Origin: Saccharomycopsis fibuligera x Saccharomycopsis cf. fibuligera
Taxonomy: Eukaryota; Ascomycota; Saccharomycetes; Ascoideales; Saccharomycopsidaceae
Assembly: GCA_001936135.1 (NCBI GenBank)
Contig: CP012812.1
Span: 2,480,001 to 2,544,000, forward strand
DNA length: 64,000 nucleotides
Direction: 5' to 3'
Shown here: positions 39,715 to 50,227 of the stretch, in pieces
How the letters are laid out: each line of letters starts with the position of its first letter
Numbering within the stretch: position 1 is the first letter of the stretch
Notes under the pieces: model-generated
Databases searched by the model: none
The model's input: the letters and a program-made list of their open reading frames with translations, nothing else
Told to the model about the DNA's origin: nothing
Position numbers and translations under genes: made by a program

Positions 39715-41154
39715 ATGTCTGGGAGACAGGACTACATCACTAAGGTCAGATATAAGAATGACCTTCCGCCGCCAAACTGTCCTCCAAGATTATTGAAATA
39801 CAGCGGCTCGTTGAAAACCAACCACGAATCCATTATTGCTCCCGGAGTGTTGTCGTCATTGTTCAGAAAACAGAATTTTAAGAGATACATCAATCTAAGC
39901 AGAGAAAGCAATATTCACGACCCATTGGCCTTGAGCTTGGATCTTATTGAGTTGCCAGGAATCTTTGATGAAAATGATAGCTCTGCGTTGCACGCTTTGC
40001 CCTTCAGCAATGCTGCCAACGGTGCAGACGCTTTACCGGCTGGTGCTGGCTCAGAAGCTAAAATAAAGCTTCATGATAAAGACCGTGCTTTATTAAGAAA
40101 CCCTGATTTCAGCTTACATAGAAAAGATACGGGGCGTACTAATGGCGAACTTAAAGATCCCGCATCGGTTTCATTTTTAAGAAAAACAGAATATATTTCC
40201 AACAAGTCCCACTTTTTGGGAAGCAATAAAAAGCACGCCAGTAATGCCCAAGATGCTGCTGGATTACAAGAAAAATCCAAAATCAACGATTTGGATCCTG
40301 AATCACAGTTGGCAAATATTGAGTTAAGTTTTGAACAAGCTTCTGAAACATTAAGTGGCGCTGGGTTTGCCAAACTAAGACATCCAATCAAAAAACATCT
40401 CAAAGCAGTAAGAACATGGTCCTTGACCCCAAACACAGAAATGATGGATCAAGCATATTTTTCTACTAAATTTATTGGTTCTGCATCATTATCAAGAACA
40501 AAGCATCGGTTTTCTGGTTCAAACGCATTAACTGATCAGTCGCATAATGGTGTTAATGCTAACAACCCAGTTTTCACCACCTCGGTGTTCAAACCAATAA
40601 CTTTAACTGACGAAGAATGGATGTCGTTTTTTACATTGAATGATTTAAATAGAGCCAAGCAGTTAAAGCGTAAGATTGACGCAGTGGAACTCGATGAAGA
40701 AGATACATTTAAGATGAAGTTCAATAGGGACTTTGACTTGAAATACGACAATTTTGATTCATTGCAAATCAAACAAGTGGCGGTGAATTTATCTAATACT
40801 AAAACTTCAGAATCTGCTCTTGACTTGGAAGACCCATCCATCAAAAACAAAAAAACTAACCTCGAGGCAAAATACTTGCCTATTCAAGGTAAGATTGAGT
40901 TGAAAAAGAAAAGGCTTAATCCAGAAGACAACGATGCTGAAAGAGAAAGTGTCCACTTTGACGAGATTAACTTTACTATCAGGGAGTCTACGGCTAACGA
41001 AGAAGCTGTTAGAGATCAAGAAAGAAGTAGATTTGATCCTTACAATTATGTGGCCCAGATAGATGAAGAGGAAGACGCTGAAGATGAAGGCGAAGATGAA
41101 GCAAATGAAGGTAACGATGACGTTGGCGAAGAAGTAAATGAGGACGAATATTGA
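39715..41154 (+). CDS. PAF1: PAF1 complex subunit Paf1, 479 aa
   Basis: Core subunit of the RNA polymerase II-associated PAF1 complex (elongation, H2B ubiquitylation). The N-terminus SGRQDYITKVRYKNDLPPPN followed by CPPRLLKY is diagnostic. The conserved middle includes DPLALSLDLIELPGIF, LRKTEYIS and LTDEEWMSFFTLNDLNRAK. The C-terminus is a long Asp/Glu-rich tail (EEEDAEDEGEDEA). The frame opens upstream at a GTG, but ATG 39715 matches the family start exactly. It lies only 200 bp downstream of the SMN-like stop, in the same direction. Confidence 0.92.
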   Translation: MSGRQDYITKVRYKNDLPPPNCPPRLLKYSGSLKTNHESIIAPGVLSSLFRKQNFKRYINLSRESNIHDPLALSLDLIELPGIFDENDSSALHALPFSNAANGADALPAGAGSEAKIKLHDKDRALLRNPDFSLHRKDTGRTNGELKDPASVSFLRKTEYISNKSHFLGSNKKHASNAQDAAGLQEKSKINDLDPESQLANIELSFEQASETLSGAGFAKLRHPIKKHLKAVRTWSLTPNTEMMDQAYFSTKFIGSASLSRTKHRFSGSNALTDQSHNGVNANNPVFTTSVFKPITLTDEEWMSFFTLNDLNRAKQLKRKIDAVELDEEDTFKMKFNRDFDLKYDNFDSLQIKQVAVNLSNTKTSESALDLEDPSIKNKKTNLEAKYLPIQGKIELKKKRLNPEDNDAERESVHFDEINFTIRESTANEEAVRDQERSRFDPYNYVAQIDEEEDAEDEGEDEANEGNDDVGEEVNEDEY

Positions 41155-41755
41155 TCAGAGCTTACTTTTCTTTTATTCTCTTCCTTTTTTTTTTCCCAAA
41201 AACCAAAAACCAAAACTTTGTAATTGTTGTTCTCTTTTCCCTTATTCTTTTTTGCCTTCCCTTTTTTGTACTCAAGCAATGTATATTTATTAGTCAACTT
41301 GTAATGCTTAATAAACTGAGCTGTTAAACTAAAAACTTTTTTTTTTCCTACCTCGTAAATGCGCCATATGTTTTTAAGTATAAACCCAAGCATGTATAGC
41401 CTCAGCATTGAAAAAGCTCTAACTATTTATGAAAGTACTTATTTTAATGCCTCGCTTTGGTTACTACTAAAAATATTCTAATTTGAAGATTATGAATTAA
41501 ATACTATCAAGGATGAAAAATTGCAAAAATTTGCTTGCCTCAGGAGCATATGGCAAATGCTAAAAAGATCTATCAAGAAAAAAATAGAAATAAAAATAAA
41601 AGAATTAAAAAATTAAAAAAAATATGATACCACTTTCGGTATAATATCAGCAAAGTCGAAAGCAAAGAAAAGTAATTAAATAAATAGATAAAGAGATAAA
41701 ATTTTGTATTGAAAATGGTTTTTGGGTTGAATGAAAAAAATAACAAAAAACAAAA

Positions 41756-41793
<38 letters not shown>

Positions 41794-42069
41794 AAATAAA
41801 ACTAATAAACATTGTGATGGAACTATTTTTGCAAAGTGGAGATAAACAAAAATGTATAAACGGACAAAGAATAAATTAGGAGAAAATGATTGCCAAAAAG
41901 CAACAACAGTAACAGAAAAAGGAAGCAACGACAATAAAGAATATTACACTAGAAATAGTAATTAGAAGCTAAATCAAACAAGAAAAAACTAGAACATAAT
42001 AAAATAGAGTAAAATAAAAACAAAAAAACAGAAAAAAAAATGGAATTCCAATAAAAGGTTTTATGTGAA
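41155..42069. terminator. 915-bp convergent spacer, A/T-rich
   Basis: Between PAF1 (plus) and the RhoGAP gene (minus). It becomes almost pure A-rich DNA from about 41570, with an A30 run at 41759-41788. It probably carries both polyadenylation regions. No gene is seen. Confidence 0.4.
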
Positions 42070-44088
42070 TTATTTTGATTCGGAGCCTGCCCTGTCTTGA
42101 TCCACACTTCCTGAACGTTCTGATCCATTGGCGGATCTGCTTCTACTTCTTAAACGTTTGTACCATTTATCCTTTTTATTATCAGACTTTCCGTCAAAAG
42201 ACTCTTTGGAAGACTCATCCCATCTTGAACGTCTGCCATCAGGAACGGTTAGCAAAGGAGTGGTTGGTGTTCTCTCTTCTCCTGTGGAGGATTGATCTTC
42301 ATTATTGCTACTTTCATGCTTGGAGTTGATATCACCATCGGGGTTTTCGCCAAAATCTGAATTAGATTCGTCATCAGTAGTGATCTGAGCTTCGTGTTCA
42401 GTGAGATTAGCAGGTTTGCTTTCTCCGTTCTTACTATTGCCACCGAGTATAATTTCCGAATTATTAGTAGCAGAAGAAAGAGATTTAGAATGGCCCCTTT
42501 TTGGACGTTTCAAACTATTTTTTGGATTTGAGGGTTGAGTAGGTGGTAATGGTGATGGTGATGAAGATGGTGATGAAGGACTTTTGACGCCGTTCAATTG
42601 AGTCTCCGATTTAAGAATATCAGTTTGAGTTCTTTTTGGTGGAAGTAAAGGTATGTCATTGGAAGTTGGACTTCTTATATGGAAATTATCGACAGAAACA
42701 CTCTTAATTTTGTTTGTGTGAATTGAAGGACGAGTAGGCTTTTCAGATACCGCCACATTGGAACTTGATTGTTTCAAACTGGTCATGCGGCTATTTGAAT
42801 TATTGAGTATGTTTTTATTAGTCTGCTGAGGTAGCAATTTATAACTGTATTCAACCAAAAATTCTACCACTCTTTGAGACAAAACATATTCATCCGGTGA
42901 CATGTCATGCTTAGGATGAGATAAAACTGAAGGTTGAAAAACCGCTGACAAGTTTGCCGAAGACATTCTATTTTCAGCAGAATGTTGACTAAATAATTCC
43001 AATAAGTCCAAAATGTACAAAAGCAATTGCTTTCTCAAAATTGGCAAATTTTGAACTAGGCGCTCATATTCCTGCAGTGCACCATTAATATCTTCAACAA
43101 ATCTTTTGTGTTTCTTTAACCTTCTGCGTCTTTTTTTCTCCAACTCTCTTTTTTTCTCCTCTTCTTCCTCGGTGGCTTTCATCGCGTTACTAGATTCTAA
43201 ATTTATCTGACTAGGGTTTAACAGCCCGGCGCTTGAGTTTTTGCTATTGTTGATAGAATCATCCTTTTGAACGTTCTCAGTAGGGCGTGGAGGAGGCACG
43301 GGTTTTTTGGATTCGCTGGCAACAAACGCCACAGGCGTAGCAGTTGCTTGTGCTCCGGTGTTTAGTAAAGATGGTGTCTGTGTCGCTGGAGATGGGGATA
43401 CCTCTGAAAGTTTTGCAGATGCGTTAGGGGCACTTGGGGCGCCTCTATGAGCCAAATACTTTAGGATTCTGTGTCTGGACTTTAATGGGGCTCTGAAAGC
43501 TTCATACTGATCAAGCGGTATAACTGGTTCTGGCATGGAGTTGAGAAATCTTCTTAACAACGAAGCGGCATCATGAACCGTATAGCCATCCCAATCCAAT
43601 TTTTTCCCAAAATCTGGAGGAGAACTGAAGATGTATTGTAATTGTTTAACTCTTTTGCTTGAGCCACCAACTCTGAATATGCCTTCAACTGAAAGGCCAT
43701 TATGTTTCAAAAACGCCCCACATTTAGCAACCACTATGGGAATTTTGCCGTACTCGAAAAAATGGTCTGGATTATCGGTGGACACTGAGATCTTTGCAGA
43801 GGCAACATCCAAAGATTTCTCGAGCTCAACGCCAAATACTCGATTATGAGACAAGTCATCATTTTTGTTTTGTAAGAATTGATCTCTTAAGTCTCTAATA
43901 TTTTGGTTCGGGTCGACGTTATCTCCAGATATCAAAACAGATGAAGGCCTAACGTTCCCAGGAGAATTCGTCTTTGGCGGTAATATTCTCGTGGGAGGAG
44001 GACTTTCATACTCGTCGTCATTATTATCAGGAGAGCCTTTTGATTTGAATTTCCACCAGGAAATCCTTTGGTTTGATTCACCGGCCAT
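42070..44088 (-). CDS. RhoGAP of the Sac7/Bag7 type, 672 aa
   Basis: GTPase-activating protein for Rho-type GTPases (Rho1 in the yeast Sac7/Bag7 family), tuning cell-wall and actin signalling. The RhoGAP domain starts near residue 85 (FGVELEKSLDVASAKIS), with the arginine finger in VEGIFRVGGSSKRVKQL (about R137), then DAASLLRRFLNSMPEPVIP. A low-complexity insertion of about 110 residues (about 218-330), Pro-rich then Glu/Lys/Arg-rich, splits the domain. It resumes at FVEDINGALQEYERLV, LPILRKQLLLYILDLLELFS and NRMSSANLSAVFQPSVL. The C-terminal third is disordered and Ser-rich. SAC7 versus BAG7 cannot be decided. Confidence 0.85.
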   Translation of the reverse strand: MAGESNQRISWWKFKSKGSPDNNDDEYESPPPTRILPPKTNSPGNVRPSSVLISGDNVDPNQNIRDLRDQFLQNKNDDLSHNRVFGVELEKSLDVASAKISVSTDNPDHFFEYGKIPIVVAKCGAFLKHNGLSVEGIFRVGGSSKRVKQLQYIFSSPPDFGKKLDWDGYTVHDAASLLRRFLNSMPEPVIPLDQYEAFRAPLKSRHRILKYLAHRGAPSAPNASAKLSEVSPSPATQTPSLLNTGAQATATPVAFVASESKKPVPPPRPTENVQKDDSINNSKNSSAGLLNPSQINLESSNAMKATEEEEEKKRELEKKRRRRLKKHKRFVEDINGALQEYERLVQNLPILRKQLLLYILDLLELFSQHSAENRMSSANLSAVFQPSVLSHPKHDMSPDEYVLSQRVVEFLVEYSYKLLPQQTNKNILNNSNSRMTSLKQSSSNVAVSEKPTRPSIHTNKIKSVSVDNFHIRSPTSNDIPLLPPKRTQTDILKSETQLNGVKSPSSPSSSPSPLPPTQPSNPKNSLKRPKRGHSKSLSSATNNSEIILGGNSKNGESKPANLTEHEAQITTDDESNSDFGENPDGDINSKHESSNNEDQSSTGEERTPTTPLLTVPDGRRSRWDESSKESFDGKSDNKKDKWYKRLRSRSRSANGSERSGSVDQDRAGSESK

Positions 44089-45246
44089 GGAAATTGAGCA
44101 AAAATTGAATGTGATTCTTACTGCTTGAAGTTTTTAAGATAAGGAGATCAAAAACAAAACACAAATGGAAAAAGAAGCCGTCAAGAAAAACAACTGATGA
44201 TCTGGTATCTTAAGGGCGGCTTTCCTGAAAACAATTGCGGATATGCAATTTCTATGGGTCTTGGTTATGTGTTTGCGTCTAGGCTCCTATCCTCAGCTTT
44301 TTTCTCTTTTTTTGATAATTATGTTTGTACAGAATAAGAAAATGGTGCTGGATACGTTTGCAACCCCAATGGCAGAAGCAGAGAAAAAGTAAAAAAAAAA
44401 AAAAAAAAAAGATGTGCAACAAAAAAGAAAAAAGAAAAAAAGAGGAGGGCGCTCAAGAGGAGTGCAGTACAACGTTGCGGAAAAACAAAACAAGACAGCG
44501 GCAGTAGCAGCAGTAGCTATGGCAAGATGAGACAGAGATAAAATGCCTTTTGAGACAGTTTTTTGCAAGCTCTGTGAGTGCGAGAGAATGGGGGGCGATG
44601 CGATGGGCGATAGCGAAGAAGAGCGGCCAGTCAGTCAGTGGCAATGGAGGGGGGAACAGACAGAGAGATGGGAGAGACAAAAGAGAGCGGCAGAGTTAAC
44701 GTTCAGCAGACAACAATGCGTTTTCTACACGTACTCCATAATCAACCGGGGCGCTAATGTTAAATGTGATAATATAATATGATATTATTACTCGCGGGCG
44801 GTGCCAACAGCACTCGTAGCTGCTAGAAGCACCGCAGTCGTAAATCGCATGTACCACCCTTACACCACACTGTTAGCAGTAAAAATAGCTTCTGCTGCTC
44901 GCTTCTCTCACTGGTATTGTGGTCCTGTCTGAGCCCAAGCATGCAGCACATTCGCTCCTGCTGGCCAGAACGTTCTATCCATGCACAGCTATAGACGCAG
45001 CGCCAAAGGGGCCGCCCTAGAAATTGCCATACGCACTCCGTCGAGATGTTGTGGCTGGTGTATGTTGATGTGGCTGGTGTGTATGGCGTGGCTGGTGTAG
45101 GTCCCTATATACTAATGTGCATACACATCAATGTGGCTTTACTGCCAACTTATCCCGTGGGATCTCTAAAATTCATTATATCAAGCCTTTATTTAGCATA
45201 TAGTATATTTAGACAGGAACTATAAACGCTTCACTCACATTTTCAC
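44089..45246 (-). promoter_or_regulatory. 1.16-kb upstream region of the RhoGAP gene with a triple 11-mer
   Basis: Contains an A20 run at 44391-44410, purine-rich DNA to about 44700, and three copies of GTGGCTGGTGT at 45051-45061, 45070-45080 and 45088-45098. The distal end is the ARC1 3' region. Open frames here are low complexity and not called. Confidence 0.45.
45051..45098. repeat. Three spaced copies of GTGGCTGGTGT
   Basis: Identical 11-mers begin at 45051, 45070 and 45088 (steps of 19 and 18 bp, close to two helical turns each), with unrelated bases between. They could be a clustered protein-binding site. Confidence 0.8.
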
Positions 45247-45888
45247 TTAACTCACACGGGCTGCCACTATGCTGCTGGCTCTGAATTCTTGGCCTTTCTT
45301 GTTCACTAATTTGAAAACTTTGCCATCGTCAGCCTTGTAGACCACAGTAAAATCTTCGTTGGTGGTAAGTTTTGGTTGGACAGTTTCCCAAATCTTTTTC
45401 TTTGGGTTCAACACTTTTTCTGGCTCGCCATCGTAACCTTCAAAGAAAACTTTGTCGCCTGGTTGCGAGCCTTCTGGTGGGTTGACAAATTCAACCTTAG
45501 ATTCGTCACTGCTACACAAAACCATACCCAAACTATCAATGCCTCTCATCTTCACTTTCTTCAAGTTGCAAACGACAACAACATATCTTTTTTGCATAGC
45601 TTCCAATGGGTAGTACTTCACTAAACCAGAGCAAATGGTTCTTGGCTCTTCTTCACCGAGATTGATGGTGGACACGTACAATGAGTCAGCATTTGGATGC
45701 TTGATGGCTTTCTCAATAAAACCAACTCTGAGATCAATTTGAGATGGGACTGGAGCAGCAGCCTCTTCTTTCTTAGCAGCGTCATTTTGAGCAGCGGACT
45801 TTTTAGCAGCTTTAGCCTTAGCCTTTTCTTCTTTCAATTTAGCTAATTCCTCTGGAGATGGTTTGCCCTTTGGCTTACCACCAGCAGC

Positions 45889-45922
<34 letters not shown>

Positions 45923-46392
45923 GCAGCTTCTGGAGCAGCTTCTTTGCCAGAGGCGCCACCTTTCTTGGCATCCTTCTTTGGCTTTTGGGTGACTTCAGCT
46001 GGGATCTTTGCATCGTACGGAATCTTCAATTTTTCAGCATCTGTCAATTTAACCAAAGTATTTTGAACCAAATCTATCCATCTGATGATGTGACGATGTT
46101 CGGCGATATATTTTTCGTCATTCAACTTGTCGCCAGCGGATTCTAACACTGGGAAAATAGACTTGAAAACAACAATATCAGTGTTAGATGGCTCATTACC
46201 CAATACATAAGTGGTGTGTCTCAAGGAATCGTTGAGCTTGGAAAAGAATGACGAATCTTGTTGAATGGTGGAAACTAAGTTGGTCCATTGAGCAGCTAAA
46301 GCTTGCTGTTCAACCGTCAACTTGGTTTCAGAGAACAACAACTTGTCGTCGCTGATAGTCAAGTTCTGAAATGATGGGGTTAAGTCTGACAT
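45247..46392 (-). CDS. ARC1: tRNA-aminoacylation cofactor Arc1, 381 aa
   Basis: Cytosolic cofactor that binds methionyl- and glutamyl-tRNA synthetases and delivers tRNA. The N-terminal GST-like synthetase-binding domain covers about residues 1-130. A Lys/Ala-rich middle follows (KPKKDAKKGG, a poly-Ala run at about 154-168, and EELAKLKEEKAKAKAAKK), which binds tRNA non-specifically. The C-terminal EMAPII-type OB fold starts at about 215 (IDLRVGFIEKAIKHPNADSL). It contains RTICSGLVKYYP, VVVVCNLKKVKMRGIDSLGM and MVLCSSDESKVEFV. Length equals the 376-residue yeast protein closely. Confidence 0.92.
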
Positions 46393-48124
46393 TGTATCTT
46401 TGATTTGTTAATGACTATCACTCAAACAAAGCAAAACTGTCTATGCATTTAGATTAAAATTTTTGGAGGAGAAAAATTATTCCTTTTTCGTGAGATTGAA
46501 CTAAGGAGAGCTCTTGATTTTCCCTTTTATGTTGCGAGCCCTGCTGTATGCTGATCAGTAGGATCTATGCATCCTGCATTCCGCTTTTAATATATATGTT
46601 CTCGTTATCATCATCGATAAGCTAATAGTTCTGCTTTTTGAGTCACAGAGAGAAGGAGGCTGGCATGAGAGCAAAGCTTAGTTGTTAGGTAGCTCTAAAA
46701 AATGTTTTTTGTTTGAGCAAAAAGGATTCAATTGTGTATCAGGGTATATTTAGTAACACTCTTCCATGTGTCGTTATTCATTGTAATATTTTAAAAAATT
46801 AAAAAACCTATGTGCCTTTTGTCATGCCTACCTTGATTTAGTACTTTCATTCAAAATAACTGTAACTTTATTAGGGCAGCTTGGTTTTATCTTGATACTT
46901 CCAAATGCTCAGTACCCGGTGATTATTAGTCAATTTGCTTTGCAATTCATTTGAGAAAATAGAAGCAAAATGATAAAATAGTCGTGGGTCAAACTCAGTA
47001 ATCCGACTCGTCTCTTCGAAGTTCAGGCAAAGAAAAACATTCTCACAGTATGTGAGCTGAGAATAAACAAAGGAGTATGGTGTTTTAGAACGTAGCTTAG
47101 TATCACAGGAATATTTCTAGTTATCCAGTTCTCTTAGTACATACGCATAACATCTAGCGTTACTGAGAAATTGAACTCCTTTAAGTTTCGTGAAAAAACT
47201 GGGACACTATATAACCCTATTGTTTTTTTGATGTTTTTTACTCAATACAATCCAATCAACCTTTTGCTGCGAATAAGACAGACAAGTGTAACAGGGCCCA
47301 AATGCACTAATTTAAACCAAACACTTTATTTTTTGGATTCAACTATCTTCCAAATACGATAAGGGGTACAGCACTTAAAATAAACTATATATATATATTA
47401 ATTTAAGAAGAAAAGAAAGAAAAAATAGTAGTACCATTGGCTTTCAAATATTAACACACATACGCGAACTCTGAAATGCATGCGAACTTCGATGTTCAAA
47501 ACAGATCATAACGATGGGACATGTTGAATAAATCTATGTAACACATGCGATTCAAGTTGCTATATTTTTTTTGCTTTTCTTTTTTGTTTTGTTTTTAGCT
47601 ACAAATTTATAATTGAAATGTGGTTTTTCAAAGCTCAGTTAAAACGGTGCATTCCACCGTACTATGTTGTCAGAATGAAAGTTATGCAAAATTAAAAGTT
47701 TGCTCTTAATCAACAGCGTTGTCCCCTAAAAGTGCAGAATGGCTATTGCCTTTAATTCACCCAAAGCAAAATTGCAGTTAAAGAAGTATAATAATGTTAC
47801 AGAGCAACCGGTTTCCAAACTATAGTGCAGTTAATATTGAATATAAGGATGCGTGCAGTCGCGACAGCCGGGCGGAGATACCAGCCAGAGTCGCTTAAAC
47901 AAATTTGTACTAGATGTTGGGAATACGCGCAGCTTGAAACTAAGGTACGAATTACTGCATACGCCATTTTTCTATCTGCATTGCGACTATTTATCAATCA
48001 CAGCAATATGTGCACAATGCCAAAGCAACTTGGCTCCTTGGCAATGGAGTTTCGAAAATGATTTATTAAATTCACAAAAGATATTTTAGAGTCTGGTGCA
48101 GATCATAATCATCTCAATACACAT

Positions 48125-48159
<35 letters not shown>

Positions 48160-48277
48160 CTGAATGGTTTGCCGTAGGAAGCAACCGAGTACTCAACCTA
48201 GATTGTATATTTATTTAGATGTTCAAAACTACGCACTATAATTTGCAAAATTGTTTGAATTTATTTTAAAAAGCTAG
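46393..48277. other. 1.9-kb spacer upstream of ARC1
   Basis: No supported gene. It holds the ARC1 promoter next to 46393, and AT-rich DNA after that. Two overlapping 78-codon frames at 47825-48089 do not resemble proteins I know. A (CA)n(TA)n microsatellite lies at 48125-48159. No LTR, tRNA or snRNA signature was recognised. Confidence 0.35.
48125..48159. repeat. (AC)8(AT)n compound microsatellite
   Basis: AC repeats at 48125-48140 pass directly into AT repeats to about 48159, roughly 120 bp upstream of the small secreted ORF. Confidence 0.8.
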
Positions 48278-48445
48278 ATGCATTACACAGTTGATTTAAT
48301 TATAGCGTCATTTTTGTTGATGACAATAGTACCGATTAGTAGTGCTCAGCCCATAACCACACCTCTCGGCACAACTCTAACCACTACAGTTTTACCAACA
48401 AAGAAAGACTTCCAAATACCCATTTTTGATCCTTTCAAAAAATAG
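48278..48445 (+). CDS. Candidate small secreted peptide precursor, 55 aa
   Basis: Short ORF with a convincing signal peptide: MHYTVDLIIASFLLMTIVPI plus SSA, with likely cleavage after SSA (residue 23). The secreted remainder is Thr-rich (QPITTPLGTTLTTTVLP) and then reads TKK, the decapeptide DFQIPIFDPF, and a terminal KK before the stop. Lys-Lys pairs on both sides are possible Kex2-type processing sites, which would release one short peptide. No CTG codon is used. TATATTTA lies about 70 bp upstream. Not recognised as any known pheromone or toxin; it could also be a chance ORF or a remnant of a larger wall-protein gene. Confidence 0.35.
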   Translation: MHYTVDLIIASFLLMTIVPISSAQPITTPLGTTLTTTVLPTKKDFQIPIFDPFKK

Positions 48446-48880
48446 AAAAGGCTAAATTTTAAGCCTCCAATACCTACCAATAACTGTTCATTATATCATA
48501 TCTTATAAACAAAATGTTCCAACTGGCGCATCTTCAAACCACTCAATTTGCATGATATTATCAACCAGCTAAAAGCATTGTGCTTCTGCTGAAATTACAA
48601 ACTATAGACGCTTCAAATAGAATAATTAATTACATAAAGCATTGGATTTTTTGTATATCTCTAATATACATAATTTTTTTTTATAAAAAAAGACAAATAA
48701 AAAAAAACAAAAATGTATGGAACACAGAATATTATAAAATAAAAAGAAAACACAAGCAGAAAAATGAACAAACACCCAAACAACCCAACCAAGCCTACCA
48801 ACCCACCGATACAAAAGAAAAAAAAAAAAAAAAAAAAACAAATAAAGAAAAAGGAATAAAGAATAATAAAGGGTTAAAAT
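48446..48880. other. Spacer, A-rich 3' region of the SNG1-like gene
   Basis: 435 bases. Strongly A-rich on the plus strand, with an A21 run at 48818-48838. No gene is seen. Confidence 0.35.
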
Positions 48881-50227
48881 CTAACTCTCTCTTAGCTTGG
48901 CAAACTTTGCAGCATTCTTCTTCGAGAGTTTCATGCTGAAAGGCGCAGCAATGTTTGTTACAACCACCCAAGCAATTAGAATACCTATATATCTGCCTAG
49001 TCTGCGCTTTGTCGTATCAAAAAAGCAAATGATTAAGATTTTTTGATAGTTGTACACTGGTAAAGCGTAACTATAGCGGTAAAATTTGGGACTAATGGTA
49101 ACTTCCGACATAATTGGTGATATGTTGATAATGAGGAACCCCACAATGTAAAAACCAATATATGTCCGATCAAAACTAATCACATTTAAGAGAATATTTT
49201 CGTTGATACCACCCAAGGCCGCCAAATTCAAGTATGAAGCTGCCCAAATGACCAAGAACCCAGATTTACCAAATGTTGCATTGTAAGGAAGTCTAAATGC
49301 AACTACAACCAATGTAAATGCGAGACCTAAAGCAGCGTAAAGCACATGTGACGAGCCCAACCTGTAAAAGAAATATGACCTCTTGTGTAGCTTATCTTGA
49401 AGCTTATCATGCACAAATGCTGTGAAATTAAAAAGCTGAACTGATATAACGCAAGTGTAAATGAGTCCCACATAAATAATTCCCATGAATGGCGCATATG
49501 AAGCAGGCCGTAAATCCGTAATGCTAGCTACAAATGGACCTGTAATTAAGTTAGCCGATTGTGGATTTGTCAAAGTCTTTCTAACTGTAGCGGCCCTTGT
49601 GTTTTGAGGTATTTCTCCGATCAACGGCTGAATTATCGCGTTAGGGGCATAATCCATGAGCGCCTGGCTAATGGTCGAAATAACAGGCAGCACATAGGAC
49701 TGAACCGTAAGCATGTCAACACCAGTTTGGTAAATGCAGTGTACAAACAGTGTGCTGTTGACCGTCCCATTAGACTGCTCGATTGCCTGGAGATAATTTG
49801 AAGAGGCATTGGGCATAACAACACAGCCAGCCCAGTAGTCTTGAATATATACTTTGTGCAGAAGCTCACTGAAATACTGTGAGCTATTTGTGAACTGATA
49901 GTTTGTAGAATTTTGAAGTGTCCAAGTACCATACTGCGCAATTTTGGGGGAGGTGATGATCCGGCTAAAGGTGTTGCCTATAACCGGGGGCACAGTAGAC
50001 AGTGTCCGGTCGTCGGCGATTATCGCGAGAAATTTGAGCCGGTGCAATCGAGAGCCGCGGTTGTAATAGGTTCCCCAGTATATGGACAAAAAGGCAATAT
50101 AAAGAAAAAACACCATAATGTACACACGCAAAAACATCATCAAGACGTTTCTGTTCCAGAATCGATGTGCTTTTGAAAAGATGCGGTTAAACCGCGACTG
50201 ACGCATCAATTCCTCTTTATCTGACAT
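48881..50227 (-). CDS. SNG1: SNG1-like multi-pass membrane protein (DUF3533), 448 aa
   Basis: Plasma-membrane protein of the Sng1/YJR015W family, linked in yeast to nitrosoguanidine resistance and membrane lipid asymmetry. One N-terminal transmembrane helix (VYIMVFFLYIAFLSIYWGTY, about residues 40-58) is followed by a large N-glycosylatable loop (several N-x-S/T such as NSTNYQFTNSS). Five more helices from about residue 245 onward include YVGLIYTCVISVQLF, HVLYAALGLAFTLVVVAF and GFYIVGFLIINISPIM. The frame extends upstream only with a TTG start; ATG 50227 (MSDKEELMRQSRFN) is chosen. No Leu in the checked membrane helices is encoded by CTG. It is divergent from the 6-phosphogluconolactonase gene. 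Confidence 0.75.
   Translation of the reverse strand: MSDKEELMRQSRFNRIFSKAHRFWNRNVLMMFLRVYIMVFFLYIAFLSIYWGTYYNRGSRLHRLKFLAIIADDRTLSTVPPVIGNTFSRIITSPKIAQYGTWTLQNSTNYQFTNSSQYFSELLHKVYIQDYWAGCVVMPNASSNYLQAIEQSNGTVNSTLFVHCIYQTGVDMLTVQSYVLPVISTISQALMDYAPNAIIQPLIGEIPQNTRAATVRKTLTNPQSANLITGPFVASITDLRPASYAPFMGIIYVGLIYTCVISVQLFNFTAFVHDKLQDKLHKRSYFFYRLGSSHVLYAALGLAFTLVVVAFRLPYNATFGKSGFLVIWAASYLNLAALGGINENILLNVISFDRTYIGFYIVGFLIINISPIMSEVTISPKFYRYSYALPVYNYQKILIICFFDTTKRRLGRYIGILIAWVVVTNIAAPFSMKLSKKNAAKFAKLRES

Noticed and set aside
47825-48089. Two overlapping 78-codon plus-strand frames suggesting a decayed gene
   Set aside because: Neither frame has a recognisable motif and no frameshifted joining gives a coherent family.
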